Positions 1-10,465 of a stretch of 64,000 nucleotides of DNA are shown piece by piece. The position numbers and the translations under genes are program-made. This DNA comes from Lolium rigidum. Lineage: Eukaryota > Streptophyta > Magnoliopsida > Poales > Poaceae. The notes under the pieces were generated by a model. It was not told where the DNA came from. It saw only the letters and a program-made list of their open reading frames with translations, and made no database searches. Numbering within the stretch: the stretch's first letter is position 1; each line of letters begins with the position of its first letter. The stretch lies in the NCBI RefSeq assembly GCF_022539505.1, contig NC_061510.1:277036330-277100329 (forward strand). The letters run 5' to 3'.

Positions 1-430
1 GGCGGCGTGCATGGGGGTGGTCTCGCAGCGTGCGTGGATGTGCGTGGGGGGCGACTTCGGCGTGTGCGGGTGGGTGAATCGTGTGTAGCGGTTTTGTTAT
101 TTTTTCTCTGATGGTTCGCCGGTTTGATTTGATTACAGCGGGATGCCGCGTCTAACACTGTTTTAGTCTTAATCTAAACCGTTGGATTGAAGGATTAGAT
201 GGTCCAGATTGTCCGGATCTACCGCTCTCTCTCTTTTAATAGTAGTGTAGATAGATGTAGATTTTCTCTGATGGTTCGCCGGTTTGATTTGATTACAGCG
301 GGATGCGGCGTCTAACACTGTTTTAGTCTTAATCTAAACCGTTGGATTGAAGGATTAGATGGTCCAGATTGTCCGGATCTGCCGCTCTCTCTCTTTTAAT
401 AGTAGTGTAGATGTAGATGTAGATGTAGAT
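1..430 (-). repeat. Helitron-type terminus, tandemly duplicated
   Basis: A unit of 160 bp starting at 102 is repeated from 262 to about 421 with very few differences. Each copy ends in a stretch that on the minus strand reads TCTACACTACTATTAAAAG, which looks like the 5' end (TC...) of a grass Helitron. The second copy runs into a short GATGTA microsatellite (about 409-433). Bases 1-101 are GC-rich with no recognisable gene. Identification as Helitron rests only on the terminal consensus; no Rep/helicase is visible. Confidence 0.45.
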
Positions 431-534
431 TTAGATGAATATGTCATAACGTTTCCGTGGTTTCGTCCGTCGCTTTACGCTTTCGTCCATCATGCTTTCC
501 GCCTTTGTCCGTCGCACCAATGCTGCAGGGTTGT

Positions 535-2046
535 TGATGACCCACAAGTATAGGGGGTGTATCGTAGTATCTTCGATAAGTAAGAATGTCGATCCCAACG
601 AGGAGCAGAAGGTGTTGACAAGCAGTTTCGATGAAGGATTCACTGTAAATGCTCACGGACAAGTATTCAGGGGTTTTGATGTAACAGATGAATAAAGTAC
701 GAGTAAGTAAAGTGCGAGAGTAACAATTGCAACGAGTGGCCCAATCCTTTTTAGCACAAAGGACAAGCCGGTTTGTTTACTTATAATGACCAAACGTTCT
801 CGAGGACACACGGGATTTTAGTCTAGTGCTTTCGCTACATACGGCTAATTAATCTTCATTGTTTTGATAAGTGTTGTGTGGGTGAACCTGTGCTAATGTA
901 CCGCCCTTCCTAGGACTAATACATACTTGTGATTATACCCCTTGCAAGCATCCGCAACTACAAGAAAGTAGTTAAGATAAATCTAACCACAGCCTTAAAC
1001 TCTGAGATCCTGCTATCCCTCCTGCACCGATATACCAACGGGGGCTCGGGTTTCGTCACTCCGGCAACCCCGCAATTGGCAAACGAGTACAAGATGCATT
1101 CCCCTAGAACCATAAAGGTGAAGTGTCGTGTAGTCGACGTTCACACGACACCACTAGAAGAATAACACCACAACTTAAATATCATAACATTGAATATTAC
1201 TCAACCACACTTCACTACTAACATTTAGACTTCACCCATGTCCTCAAGAACTAAACGAACTACTCACGAGACATCATATGGAACATGATCAGGGGTGATA
1301 TGATGATGAATAACAATCTGAACATAAACCTTGGTTCAACGGTTTCACTCAATAGCATCAATAACAAGTAGAAATCAACACCGGGAGAGTTTCCCCTATC
1401 AAACAATCAAGATCGAACCCAAATTGTTACAGCGGTGACGAAGTGCAGCGGTGGAGACGGCGGTGATGATGATGAAGATGATGGTGATGGTGATGGAGAT
1501 GATGTCCAGCTCGATGACGGTGACGATGGCGTCGATTTCCCCCTCCGGGAGGGAATTTCCCCGGCAGATCTCAGCCTGCCGGAGAGCTCTTTTCTCTCTG
1601 GTGTTCTCCGCCCCGCAGAGGCGGCTGTGGCTCTTCGCGATGTACCTCTGGAGCTTAGGTTTTCGGGACGAAAGAGTACGCGAAGAAAAGGAGGCGAGAA
1701 GGGCTGTGGGCCCCCCTCCTCACAGGGCGGCGTGGCCAGGCCTTGGGCCGCGCCGGCCTATGGGGTGGGCCCACCTCGGGTCCCCTCTTCTCCCCCTTCT
1801 GGCTCCCTTCGTCATCTGGAAAAATAGGATTTTTGGTATAATTTCCGTCAACTGTTGATCTTCCGAAATATTGCGTTCTGACGATGCTTTTTCCAGCAGA
1901 ATCCTGGCTCCGGTGCGCGATCCTCCAATAATCATGAAACATGCAAAATAGATGAAATAACATAAGTATTATCTCCAAATATGAAATATATCAATGAATA
2001 ACAAGCAAATTATGATATAAAATAGTGATGCAAATTGGACGTATCA
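535..2046 (-). repeat. 3' LTR of G1
   Basis: 1512 bp. Minus-strand start TGATACGTCCAATTTGC, end GTGGGTCATCA. It contains a GAT-rich microsatellite (about 1463-1503) and a GC-rich inverted repeat (about 1715-1775). The short ORFs inside it have no coding support. Confidence 0.93.
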
Positions 2047-2083
2047 ACTCCCCCAAGCTTAGACCTCGCTTGTCCCCAAGCGA
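2047..2083 (-). promoter_or_regulatory. Polypurine tract and adjacent stem-loop of G1
   Basis: Immediately upstream of the 3' LTR (minus strand) lies the purine tract AAGCTTGGGGGAG, the usual plus-strand DNA primer. Just before it, at 2066-2083, TCGCTTG and CAAGCGA form a perfect 7-bp stem around a 4-nt loop. An equivalent stem-loop occupies the same place in G2 (23635-23649). Confidence 0.75.
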
Positions 2084-3721
2084 AACTGAACTCGGTAAAC
2101 AGGACCACATGTTTATGGAGTGAAGAGTCGATAAATCAAATACGGACAAGAAGCATCATCTTCATTCACACAAGACATTCTAGTAAACAACTTCCTCATA
2201 TAACTCAACTTGAAACGAGTATAAGGTAATCACAAATAAAGGTGCATAAGAAATCATAGTTGGTGATGGCAAACTTTGTTCTTGGTCAGAGAACAGTTAA
2301 CATATTATACTTATCTATTGAGCAGCGCTCTCATGTTAAAGTTTATCTGGCTTATCTTGCATACTCAATCATAATGAGCATTGATAACTTTCAAAGCTAT
2401 ATTCATTCAGATAAAACTTGTACTAAACAAGGAAGAGTAAAAAAACATGATGAAGCAAATCACAATATAATAGTTTGATCACAACAACTCAAATGCTTGC
2501 TTGAGATGGAGGGAAATAGGTTTACTGACTCAACATAAAGTAAAAGACAGGCCCTTCGCAGAGGGAAGCAGGGATTAAATCATGTGCTAGAGCTTTTTCA
2601 GTTTTGCAATCATATAAAGAGAATAAAGTAAAGTTTTGAGAGGTGTTTGTTGTTGTCAACGATCGGTAGCGGGTACTCTAACCCCCTTGCCAAACGGACC
2701 TCCAAAGAGCGGCTCCCATGAAGGACGTTATCTCTACCAAAGCAAGGTAGATCATCCCTCTTCTCTTTTGTTTACACATGTACTTTAGTTTATTTTAAGG
2801 ATGACACTCCCCCAACCTTTGCTTACACAAGCCATGGCTAACCGAATTCTCGGGTGCCTTCCAACAATCTCATACCATGGAGGAGTGTCTATTGCAAAAT
2901 TAAGTTGCTTGCTGATGAATCAGAGCAAAACATGTGAAGAGAATTATTAATGAGAGTTGATTAATTGGGGCTGGGAACCCCGTTGCCAGCTCTTATTGCA
3001 AAATTATAGGATAAGTGGATGAAGCCACTAGTCCATTAGTGGAAGCTGCCTAACAAGACTGAAAGATAAAACACCACATACTTCCTCATGAGCTATAAAA
3101 CATTGACACAAATAAGAAGTAATAAATTTTGAATTGTTTAAAGGTAGCACATGAAGTATTTACTTGGAATGGCAGGAAATACCATGCAGTAGGGAGATAT
3201 GGTGGACACAAATGGCATAGGTTTGAGTTCAGGTTTGGATGCACGAGAAGCATTCCCTCTCAGTACAGGTCTTTGGCTAGCAAGGTTAATTAGCAAGCAT
3301 AAGAGTTGAGGGAAACAAACGAATATACATGTGATAGAAACAATCATGCATCTTTCTTGTAAGCACAAACAATTTTATCTTCAGAATAATAAGCTATGAG
3401 CTAACAAGAAAGGAAGACAATGAAACAACTATATGTATTTCTCTTTTCTACTTAAACCTCAAGGTGTTGTTGCTATTGACCAATGCTAAGTTTGCCAAAA
3501 CCAAATAGATTTACTCAATGCTCCCAAAGTGGTACCAATACTAAAATCAAGATCAATCATATAATAGAAATTGCAAACTAAAATAAGGTGTGCAATATGT
3601 AAATGATAAGACTTCTCATTAATATTTCATAACGATAACTCACACCAAGGGATACATAGACAACCAACTAAAGGAGAGATACTTCCACACCGCAACCCAT
3701 CTTATATGATAACTTCCCTAC
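2084..3721 (-). other. Long 3' noncoding region of G1
   Basis: About 1.6 kb between the accessory ORF stop and the PPT. No long ORF. It contains an extra PPT-like tract near 2810-2822 (minus strand GTTGGGGGAG) and a block shared with G2 at 3138-3368. Such long 3' regions are usual in Athila-like elements of large grass genomes. Confidence 0.6.
3138..3368 (-). other. Conserved short block in the G1 3' region (possible 76-aa ORF)
   Basis: The minus strand carries a 76-residue reading frame. Its second half closely matches, at protein and DNA level, a plus-strand frame of G2 at 22321-22536: both contain NLAS, an RGN-S-ASK stretch and MPFVSTI, followed by an aromatic stretch ending MVF. G1 and G2 are otherwise diverged and opposite in orientation. 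Whether the conserved unit is a peptide or an RNA element cannot be told from two copies. No recognised domain. Confidence 0.4.
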
Positions 3722-4297
3722 TCATGATATGACACTACTTGATAGTAAAAAGTAAAAAAAAGGTGGTGATGATGTGATACCACGGCACTCCCCCAAGCTT
3801 GGAACAAACCAAGGGGATGCCAATACCGATGATGAATTACTCCTTTGGCGATGGTGGTGATGAATTCCTCCCGCGCTTCTTACTGGATCTCCTTCAGCTT
3901 CAGCCTTCTCGCCTTGGTAATTCCGCACTAAGACTCGAAGAGATTCATTATTATCTCGAAGTTGGCGGTGGCGACCTTGTGATGGGTATCGAGTAATATT
4001 CCAAAGCATTCTACTGAGTCGGTAATTCTCCTCCCGGAGTATCTCCACTTCTCTTCTTAGTGCCCGATATTGACCACAAAACTCATCAGTAGTCCGTAGA
4101 GCTTCTTCCAAGACAGGGAAAGAGTCGAGGCCTAGAGCAGGTGGTAAGGGTCCCTGCAAGTTATGACAGAAAGAACGTCGAGTGTCAACAGATCCCACCA
4201 AGATTTGCTTACTCCCAACAGCTTGCTGCTCTTGTTTCGACGACACCCTTTTCACTTCTTCCTTCGAAGGCCCTTTGCCCTTGTTGTCGGAGGCCAT
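3722..4297 (-). CDS. Accessory ORF in env position of G1, 191 aa, unknown function
   Basis: Intact 191-codon ORF downstream of integrase on the minus strand. The N-terminus is lysine- and serine-rich (about 1-35). Residues 68-130 are rich in E, R, L and N with heptad-like spacing, suggesting a coiled coil. A short histidine run lies near 146-149. There is no signal peptide and no convincing membrane segment, apart from a hydrophobic, low-complexity C-terminal tail that may be read-through into noncoding sequence. It occupies the place where Athila elements carry env-like or ORF-1 genes. A TATA-like box lies about 90 bp upstream (4386-4397), so it may be transcribed on its own. I do not recognise a domain; calling it envelope would be unsupported. 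Confidence 0.55.
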   Translation of the reverse strand: MASDNKGKGPSKEEVKRVSSKQEQQAVGSKQILVGSVDTRRSFCHNLQGPLPPALGLDSFPVLEEALRTTDEFCGQYRALRREVEILREENYRLSRMLWNITRYPSQGRHRQLRDNNESLRVLVRNYQGEKAEAEGDPVRSAGGIHHHHRQRSNSSSVLASPWFVPSLGECRGITSSPPFFYFLLSSSVIS

Positions 4298-4385
4298 GGT
4301 GCTCTAAATCAAAGACAGATCCCGACGTAAACAACTCAAAACAAAACACGTCGAGAAAACGATATACGGACCTCTAGGGGTCTGG

Positions 4386-4516
4386 GGATTTATATAGCAA
4401 AAATTTTCACAACAAACGGAAAGTACCAGGTCGAACCAGAGTCGGAAAGGGGCGACGAGGCGGCCAGCTCATAGGGCGGCGCGGCCAGGCTGGGGCCCGC
4501 GCCGGCCTATGAGGGC
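4386..4516 (-). promoter_or_regulatory. Internal promoter-like region of G1
   Basis: On the minus strand a GC-rich inverted repeat (about 4462-4516, arms containing GGGCGGCGCGGCC and GGCCCGCGCCGGCC) is followed by CTATATAAATCC at 4386-4397, and about 90 bp later by the ATG of the accessory ORF at 4297. This hairpin, TATA, short-leader, ATG order is what a separate pol II promoter would look like. No expression evidence is available here. Confidence 0.5.
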
Positions 4517-4634
4517 ATGCCCTCGTGCGTCTCCTCCACTCCGTTTCGATCTCGTAATTTCTCATATTTTCCAAAAACAGCAAAAACATTGTTCGGAAAG
4601 TAAATCGCGAACTTTTTATTACCTGTACTGTTAC

Positions 4635-5933
4635 CTATTCAAAGTCGAGTTCTGGCGGACTGTCAATTTGACCTTTGATGAAAGCCTCCGGCGTTTCCAC
4701 TTGAATAACAGCAACATCTATATTATAAGAATCACCTGAGATATAATGCTTGAGTCTTTGTCCATTCACCACTTGCGTGGCATTGCTTTGGAGAGAACTA
4801 ATTTTAATTGCTCCTGATCGATACACCTCCTCAACAACATATGGTCCTTCCCATTTCGAGAGTAATTTTCCTGCAAAGAATCTGAGACGAGACCGATACA
4901 ACAGGACTTTATCCCCAATATTAAACTCTCTTTTGATAATCCTTCTATCATGCCATTTCTTAACTTTCTCTTTAAAGAGTTTAGCATTTTCATAAGCTTC
5001 ACTTCTCCATTCATCTAGAGAACTTAATTGCAACAACCTCTTATTACCGGCTAGTTTAGGATCTTTATTTAGTTCTCTAACAGCCCAATAAGCCTTGTGC
5101 TCTAGTTCTAAAGGTAAATGGCAAGCTTTTCCATAAACCATTTTATAAGGTGACATTCCCATGGGGTTTTTATAAGTAGTTCTATAATCCCATAGTGCTT
5201 CCTTCAATTTACTAGCCCAATTCTTTCTAGTTTTATTAATAGTCTTTTGCAAGATAGATTTAATTTCTCTATTTGATAGTTCTACTTGCCCACTAGTTTG
5301 AGGATGATAAGCGGAAGCAATTCTATGATTAATACCATATTTAGCAAGAGTTTTTCTAAAACCACCATGAATAAAATGAGAACCTCCATCTGTCATAATA
5401 TATCTAGGTACTCCAAATCTAGGAAAAATAATGTCTAAAAGCATTCTTAAAGAGGTCTCACCATCAGCACTTTTTGTAGGTATGGCTTCCACCCATTTAG
5501 TAACATAATCAACAGCAACAAGTATATGAGTGTTACTTTCTGAAGAAGGAAAAGGTCCGATGAAGTCAAATCCCCAACAATCAAACGGTTCAATAACAAG
5601 AGTATAACTCATAGGCATTTCATTGCGTCTGGAGATATTACCAACCCTTTGACATTCATCACAAGATAAAATAAACTTCCTTGCATCTTTGAAGAGAGTT
5701 GGCCAATAAAAACCTGATTGTAGAACCTTTTGCGCGGTTCTGTCTCCGGCGTGATGTCCTCCATAAGCACTACCATGACATTTACTCAATATTTCTTGTT
5801 GTTCATATTCGGGAACACATCTTCGCAGAATACCATCCACTCCTTCTTTATATAAGTGTGGGTCATCCCAAAAATAATGCCTCAAGTCATAAAAGAATTT
5901 CCTCCTTTGCCGAGCTGAAAAGGTTGGAGGCAA
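4635..5933 (-). CDS. G1 integrase (C-terminal part of pol)
   Basis: Open 432-codon frame. It contains the HHCC zinc-binding region (His53, His60 or His61, Cys91, Cys94) and the DDE catalytic core: Asp123 in WGFDFIGPF, Asp182 in MTDGGSHF and Glu218 in SGQVE, with 35 residues between the second Asp and the Glu, i.e. DD35E. The C-terminal part has the basic KVLLYRSRLRFF stretch and a GPYVVEEV segment typical of the gypsy integrase C-terminal barrel; no chromodomain is visible, in keeping with Athila-like rather than chromovirus elements. The true protein is a cleavage product of Gag-Pol, so the ATG is only the first Met in frame. Integrates the cDNA in the nucleus. The frame looks intact although upstream pol is broken. 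Confidence 0.88.
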   Translation of the reverse strand: MPPTFSARQRRKFFYDLRHYFWDDPHLYKEGVDGILRRCVPEYEQQEILSKCHGSAYGGHHAGDRTAQKVLQSGFYWPTLFKDARKFILSCDECQRVGNISRRNEMPMSYTLVIEPFDCWGFDFIGPFPSSESNTHILVAVDYVTKWVEAIPTKSADGETSLRMLLDIIFPRFGVPRYIMTDGGSHFIHGGFRKTLAKYGINHRIASAYHPQTSGQVELSNREIKSILQKTINKTRKNWASKLKEALWDYRTTYKNPMGMSPYKMVYGKACHLPLELEHKAYWAVRELNKDPKLAGNKRLLQLSSLDEWRSEAYENAKLFKEKVKKWHDRRIIKREFNIGDKVLLYRSRLRFFAGKLLSKWEGPYVVEEVYRSGAIKISSLQSNATQVVNGQRLKHYISGDSYNIDVAVIQVETPEAFIKGQIDSPPELDFE

Positions 5934-5961
5934 GTACTTGGAAACAATAAAGTTAGCATAA

Positions 5962-6330
5962 TCAGCGTACCAAGGACCTGTCTCGCGAGCTCACCTTTAT
6001 TACAGCCAATTTTTCATTTGGAAAACTATCATTAACGGGAACAGGATCATAAGCAATATTTTCCAATCTAGACAAATTATCGGCAACAGGATTATCAACA
6101 CCTTTCCTATCTACAATATGTAAATCAAATTCTTGCAAAAGAAGTACCCATCTAATAAGCCTCGGCTTAGCATCTTTCTTTGTCATAAGGTATCTAATTG
6201 CAGCATGATCAGTATGAATTGTAACTTTTGAATCAACAATATAAGATCTAAACTTATCACAAGCAAAGACTACAACTAACAATTCTTTTTCAGTAGTAGC
6301 ATAATTTCTTTGAGCAGCATCAAGAGTTTA
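5962..6330 (-). pseudogene. G1 RNase H fragment
   Basis: The frame at 5962-6282 shows the RNase H signature: [17 protein letters not shown] and ADNLSRL near its end. Continuing upstream the frame is recognisable (ATTEKELL) but meets an in-frame stop near 6330, and a further frameshift separates it from integrase around 5934-5961. It would remove RNA from the RNA/DNA hybrid during reverse transcription; here it is non-functional as written. Confidence 0.8.
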
Positions 6331-6479
6331 ACTAGCATAATGAATAACATTCAATTTCTTATCTACCCGTCGTCCAAGAACAGACGCCTACAAAGAAAAT
6401 CACTAGCATCACACATAATTTCAAATGGTAAGTTCCAATCAGGAGGTTCAACTATAGGGGCAGCTTGTTAAGGCTTTCT

Positions 6480-6951
6480 TTAGAGTTTCAAAAGCTTCCT
6501 TACAATCATCATCGAAACAAAAGGTACATCTTTTTGAAGAAGATTAGTAAGGGGCTTTGAAATCTTAGAGAAGTCTTTAATAAATCTCCTATAAAACCCA
6601 AGCATGACCAAGAACACTACGAATACCTTTAACATCCCTAGGATAGGGCATCTTCTCAATGGCTTCAACTTTAGCTCTATCAACTTCAATACCTCTCTCG
6701 GAAATTTTATGTCCCAATACAATTCCTTCATTAACCATAAAGTGGCATTTCTCCCAATTAAGAACAAGGTTAGTTTCTTCACATCTCTTGCAAAACTTTA
6801 TCAAGGTTTCGCAAGCAACTATCAAAAGAATTCCCATAGACGGAAAAATCATCCATGAATACCTCTACAATACTCTCACAAAAGCCATGAAAAATAGCAG
6901 ACATGCATCTTTGAAAAGTAGCAGGAGCATTACATAAACCAAAAGGCATAC
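6480..6951 (-). pseudogene. G1 reverse transcriptase, C-terminal part
   Basis: Minus-strand RT palm and thumb in shifted frames. The catalytic FMDD box is encoded at 6848-6859. It is followed by a segment with LNWEKCHFMV and GIVLGHKIS, both typical of gypsy RT. At least two frameshifts split it. The upstream half lies at 12822-13260 because the element at 6952-12816 inserted in between, inside the conserved RRMPFGLCNAPATF region. Confidence 0.85.
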
Positions 6952-7668
6952 TGATGCAGCCCGACCTTCGGTCTTATCCGCATCATGGTCATCATCAAGA
7001 ACTACGCTCAAGTCCGACGTCACGGAAGCATGGGAGAGGAGACGGAAGAAGGAGACGCGTCTAGGAAGGCCGGCACTACCGCCACGGAGTGGCCGACACT
7101 GCCACCCTGCTCGACGCCGGAGAAAGACGGCACTGTCGCCATGCCTACGCCGACACCGCCGTCCCCACTATGAAGCTCATAATATAAACCATCCCACTAT
7201 GCTCTTTGTATGCCTAAACTACCCCTCCTTAGTGGCTCCCTATATATAGGCTCCCACCTCCCCTTCATTAGGTAAGGAATGAACTTGAGAGAATTAGGCT
7301 CATGCCTCCACCATCCCTTTGGGATTAGGGAAACCCCCTCCTTAGATTACCATAATCTATTGTACAAGGCACTCCTTATATGATTAGTCTCTCACACTCG
7401 TGATTCAACCACCGGCCTCTCACTCGTGTGATTCTACCGATCGTATACCGATCTTCCTCTCGGGATTCTACCGCGTGTCTCTCTCTTGAGAGATTCTATC
7501 GGGATAGTGGTTCGGGCTATCGGGAGTAAACCGAATTGTATCGGGTTGGTGTGTGTTTGCGTGTGTTCATCGTGTTCATCGCCGTGTTCTTCGTGTTCTT
7601 CCTCTCCCCCGCCTTTCCCTCGGTCAATTCGTGAGATCGGGCAACCCACGTCGCCTTAGGCCGCATCA
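6952..7668 (+). repeat. 5' LTR of the LARD-like element
   Basis: 717 bp, TG...CA. A TATA-like CTATATATAGG sits at about 7240-7250 and would drive genomic RNA. Starts directly after TSD CATAC. Confidence 0.93.
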
Positions 7669-7670
7669 TA

Positions 7671-7682
7671 TGGTATCAGAGC
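7671..7682 (+). other. Primer binding site (initiator tRNA-Met)
   Basis: TGGTATCAGAGC two bases after the 5' LTR is complementary to the 3' end of plant initiator tRNA-Met, the primer used by many plant LTR elements. Confidence 0.9.
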
Positions 7683-10070
7683 AAAGGTTGCCACGAATTT
7701 GACCCTCTAATTTCTCCAATTTCGCCCAAAAAATTTCCTAAAAAATTGCCCCAAAAAATAGCTCGAAAATTGATCTCCGAATTTGTTGCGTTTTTTGTGG
7801 TTTTGATCCACAGATCTGGTGTTACTAGTGCTGATCTATCAATCCCCCAATTTTCGTGCTCTAATTCTCCTCCAATCGTGAGAAATCTGAGGATTTTTGC
7901 CTCTTTTTCGTGCTGTGCTTGGCTCGGTTCTTGCGTTCTTCGTGAGGAAGAAGAACCCGACCCGCGCCTGTCTCGCCTGGCCCCACCAGCCGCCGGCTAC
8001 CTCCGCTGTTGCTCCGGCCAACTCCCGCTGCCGGCCGCCCACCTCCACTCCGCTCGCCGCCACCACGCGCCCGCGCTACAACCGCCCAAGCCGCTCCACC
8101 CTGCCGCTGCTCCCTCCCACTGGCCCGCCCACGCGCCGCATCTTCCCAGGCCATCAACACGCGCAGGCCAACCAAGCCACACCGCACGTCCCCTGCCTCA
8201 CCCGCACGAGCCTGCTCCGGCCAACCTCGCCTCAACGCCCCAGGCCGTGCCTCTCCCTCCGCTCCACTGCGCTCCAGCTCGCTCGATCCCCACGCTCTGC
8301 TTGCCCAGACCAGCAAACGCACGCCGCGGCCCACGCCCCGCGCACGAGCTCCACCACCGCGCAGCTCCTCCGTCGCCAGGCCAGCGAGCCGCCTGCTGCC
8401 GCGCTCGAACGCCGGCCCAAGCCGCACCTCACCTGCGCCCCGCTCAATCCCCGCGCAGCACAGTGCGCGCCGCCGCCCGGCACCCTGCCGCTTCTCTTCA
8501 CGCTCGCCAAGCATCTGCGGCAAGCATCTGCCCGCGTGCACGCGGCCGCCTCGTCCCTAGCTGAGCCGCACGCGGCCAACTTCAATCGCCTCAGCAGCAG
8601 CTCCTCCACGCGCGCAGAGCAACACATCCACAGCAAGAAATTCTGCACAAGCTTCCAATCGCTGCATCAATTTCCAACTCTGTTTCCTCAATATCGCGCA
8701 AGAAATTCGCCTTGGCTCCCTTGGCCGCTCGATTCGCTCCTCACCTTGCTCCTCACACGCGGCAACACCAACCGGAGCAAACCGGGCGTCACGCCGGACG
8801 GCCCGGTCGAAACCGGATCCCTGACCGGTGCCATCCGGCCCAGTCCAGGGGCTCTTTCGGTCCAGCATCCGGTTCAAACCGGGTGGTCCGGCCAGAAATC
8901 CGGTTTGACCGGGATCTGGACCGATTTGACCCAGTTTCGTCCAATTTTGGCTCCACTTTTTGCCTCAAATTTTGACAACTTTTCGGAGGCCGTTTGACTC
9001 CAAATTTTAACAGCATCCCCCAAATACTCTACATAGCTCATCTCTAATTTTTGACGATTTTTGGAGCTCAACTTTTGACCGCTCGTTTTGACCCAACTTT
9101 TCGGGCATTGATTTAATTTGCTCGGTTTCCGTTTTGGAGTGCCTTTGGTCCGTGAGAATCGCTTCCGCGCCTACATCAACACCGCGACAACGGCATCGGC
9201 ACCCCGGATTCCGGTGCATCTTCGCCACTTCGACACCACCACTTCGCCATCGCAAGTTCGTGTGCTTGACACCGCCTAACGTCAATAGGTATAACTTGCC
9301 ACCCCTACCCCTTGTAGCCTTTTCTTCCTTTGCGTAGCTATCCCATTGAGAGTGGCTTTCCGAGCGTTGCGAAGCATTGCACAAGTGTCACGACCGTGAG
9401 AGGGTGTGTGTGCGTTGTGTTGAGCAAAGCTCCGAAGCAAGCTCGGTGAGAAAGATACACAAAAGAAGAAAAAGTGTGACATATATACATAGAGAAAAAT
9501 AAAGCTTCTAAGCATAGAAAAAAAAGTGAAAAAAAGAGAAAAAAAAGAAATAGAAAAGAGTGTGTGTCCACCGATACCGAGAAGTGCAAACCTTGTGAGC
9601 ACTAAGAGAGAAAAGAGAAGAGTGGCATTTGTGCAAATCTTGTTGCTTCTTTCTTGTGCAACCAAGCTACGGTCTCTCTTGTGTTGGCGTGACATCGAGC
9701 ATATAGTCTTCGTTAGGACCATCTTTGTCACTTGCTCACTTCCTTGGTCGCGCTAACCCCATTGTTCTCCGTTGTGTGTGTTTCCGTGTTTCCTTGACAT
9801 AGATCACCACTTTTGACATTTGACTTTGGACCTTACCCACATTTGACAATAGACTTTTCCGTTGATCTTTTCGTTTGCTATCCACCCCTTACCCACCACA
9901 TATAGAGTTCTTAGCCTTTTGCGTGTGCTTTGAGTGTGTGTGTGAGTAACCCCGATACATTTCGACTTTGCTCTTGACTTGAACCATTTTTCCGATACTT
10001 TCTTGAAAGGTGGGATACTTGTGTAGTTTTCCTTCCACCATACATATACACCTATCCTAGTGAGATATAC
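7683..10070 (+). other. GC-rich 5' leader of the LARD-like element
   Basis: 2.4 kb. From about 7960 to 8620 it is very C-rich, giving long proline/alanine-rich open frames on both strands at once (7897-8997 plus, 7861-8541 minus). That symmetry argues for base composition, not coding. About 9490-9560 is A-rich. Repeated TTTTGACC-type runs follow near 8920-9110. No domain recognised. Confidence 0.6.
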
Positions 10071-10343
10071 ATGATGACCCCACAAGAGCAAGCCGAGATG
10101 AGAGCATACTTCGCCGAGCTAGATGCTCGAGAAGCCCAAATGACACCCCAAGATAAAGCCGAGTGCAACGCATACTTCAAACACCTTGAGAGCAAGAGTG
10201 ATACACACCATGAGCCGAGTGAGGATGTTTCGATTTCTAACAACTTAACCTCTACTCCGCTTGTGTTGTCTCCCTCTTTGCTAGGTTGCTCTGGACATCG
10301 ACGACGCCATTGCCATGGAGATGAGGGACTCCACTATATGTGA
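10071..10343 (+). CDS. LARD-like element ORF, first segment, unknown
   Basis: An ATG at 10071 opens a 90-codon frame. Residues 2-23 and 24-45 are a tandem duplication beginning MTPQ and containing AYF in each copy, rich in Glu and Ala (probably helical). From about 10219 the frame looks like intron sequence: a possible GT donor at 10219 (GTGAGG) and a TAG acceptor ending at 10284, 66 nt apart. The next segment (10285-10465) is in a different frame unless a later donor (10227) is used. I infer the first exon of a longer gene ending at 12007; function unknown. Confidence 0.4.
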   Translation: MMTPQEQAEMRAYFAELDAREAQMTPQDKAECNAYFKHLESKSDTHHEPSEDVSISNNLTSTPLVLSPSLLGCSGHRRRHCHGDEGLHYM

Positions 10344-10465
10344 GATGAGCGACTCCACTATATGTGAGATGAGTGACTCCACTATATGTGAGCTTGATGA
10401 GTGCCTCCACTTCAAGAGCATGAGTGATACACCGAGTGAGATGAGAGTGGTAGTTGATAGGTCAT
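10285..10465 (+). CDS. LARD-like element ORF, middle segment with 24-bp repeats
   Basis: The frame around the ATG at 10315 is open from just after a TAG acceptor-like site. It contains three tandem copies of a 24-bp unit (10320-10391), giving an eight-residue repeat EMSDSTIC. Its C-terminal part resembles the end of the first segment (SDT..PSE), as if an exon plus its intron had been duplicated. A GT donor at 10466 and an AG acceptor at 10532 (67 nt) join it in phase to the long ORF at the Cys-Pro-Met-Asp-Asp boundary. Confidence 0.35.

Noticed and set aside
1435..1978. ORFs inside the G1 LTR, repeated at 16203-16739
   Set aside because: Repeated only because the LTR is repeated; the acidic runs come from the GAT microsatellite.
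7897..8997. Long proline/alanine-rich ORF (366 codons)
   Set aside because: Long frames are open on both strands in the same C-rich interval and no domain is visible; base composition explains them.
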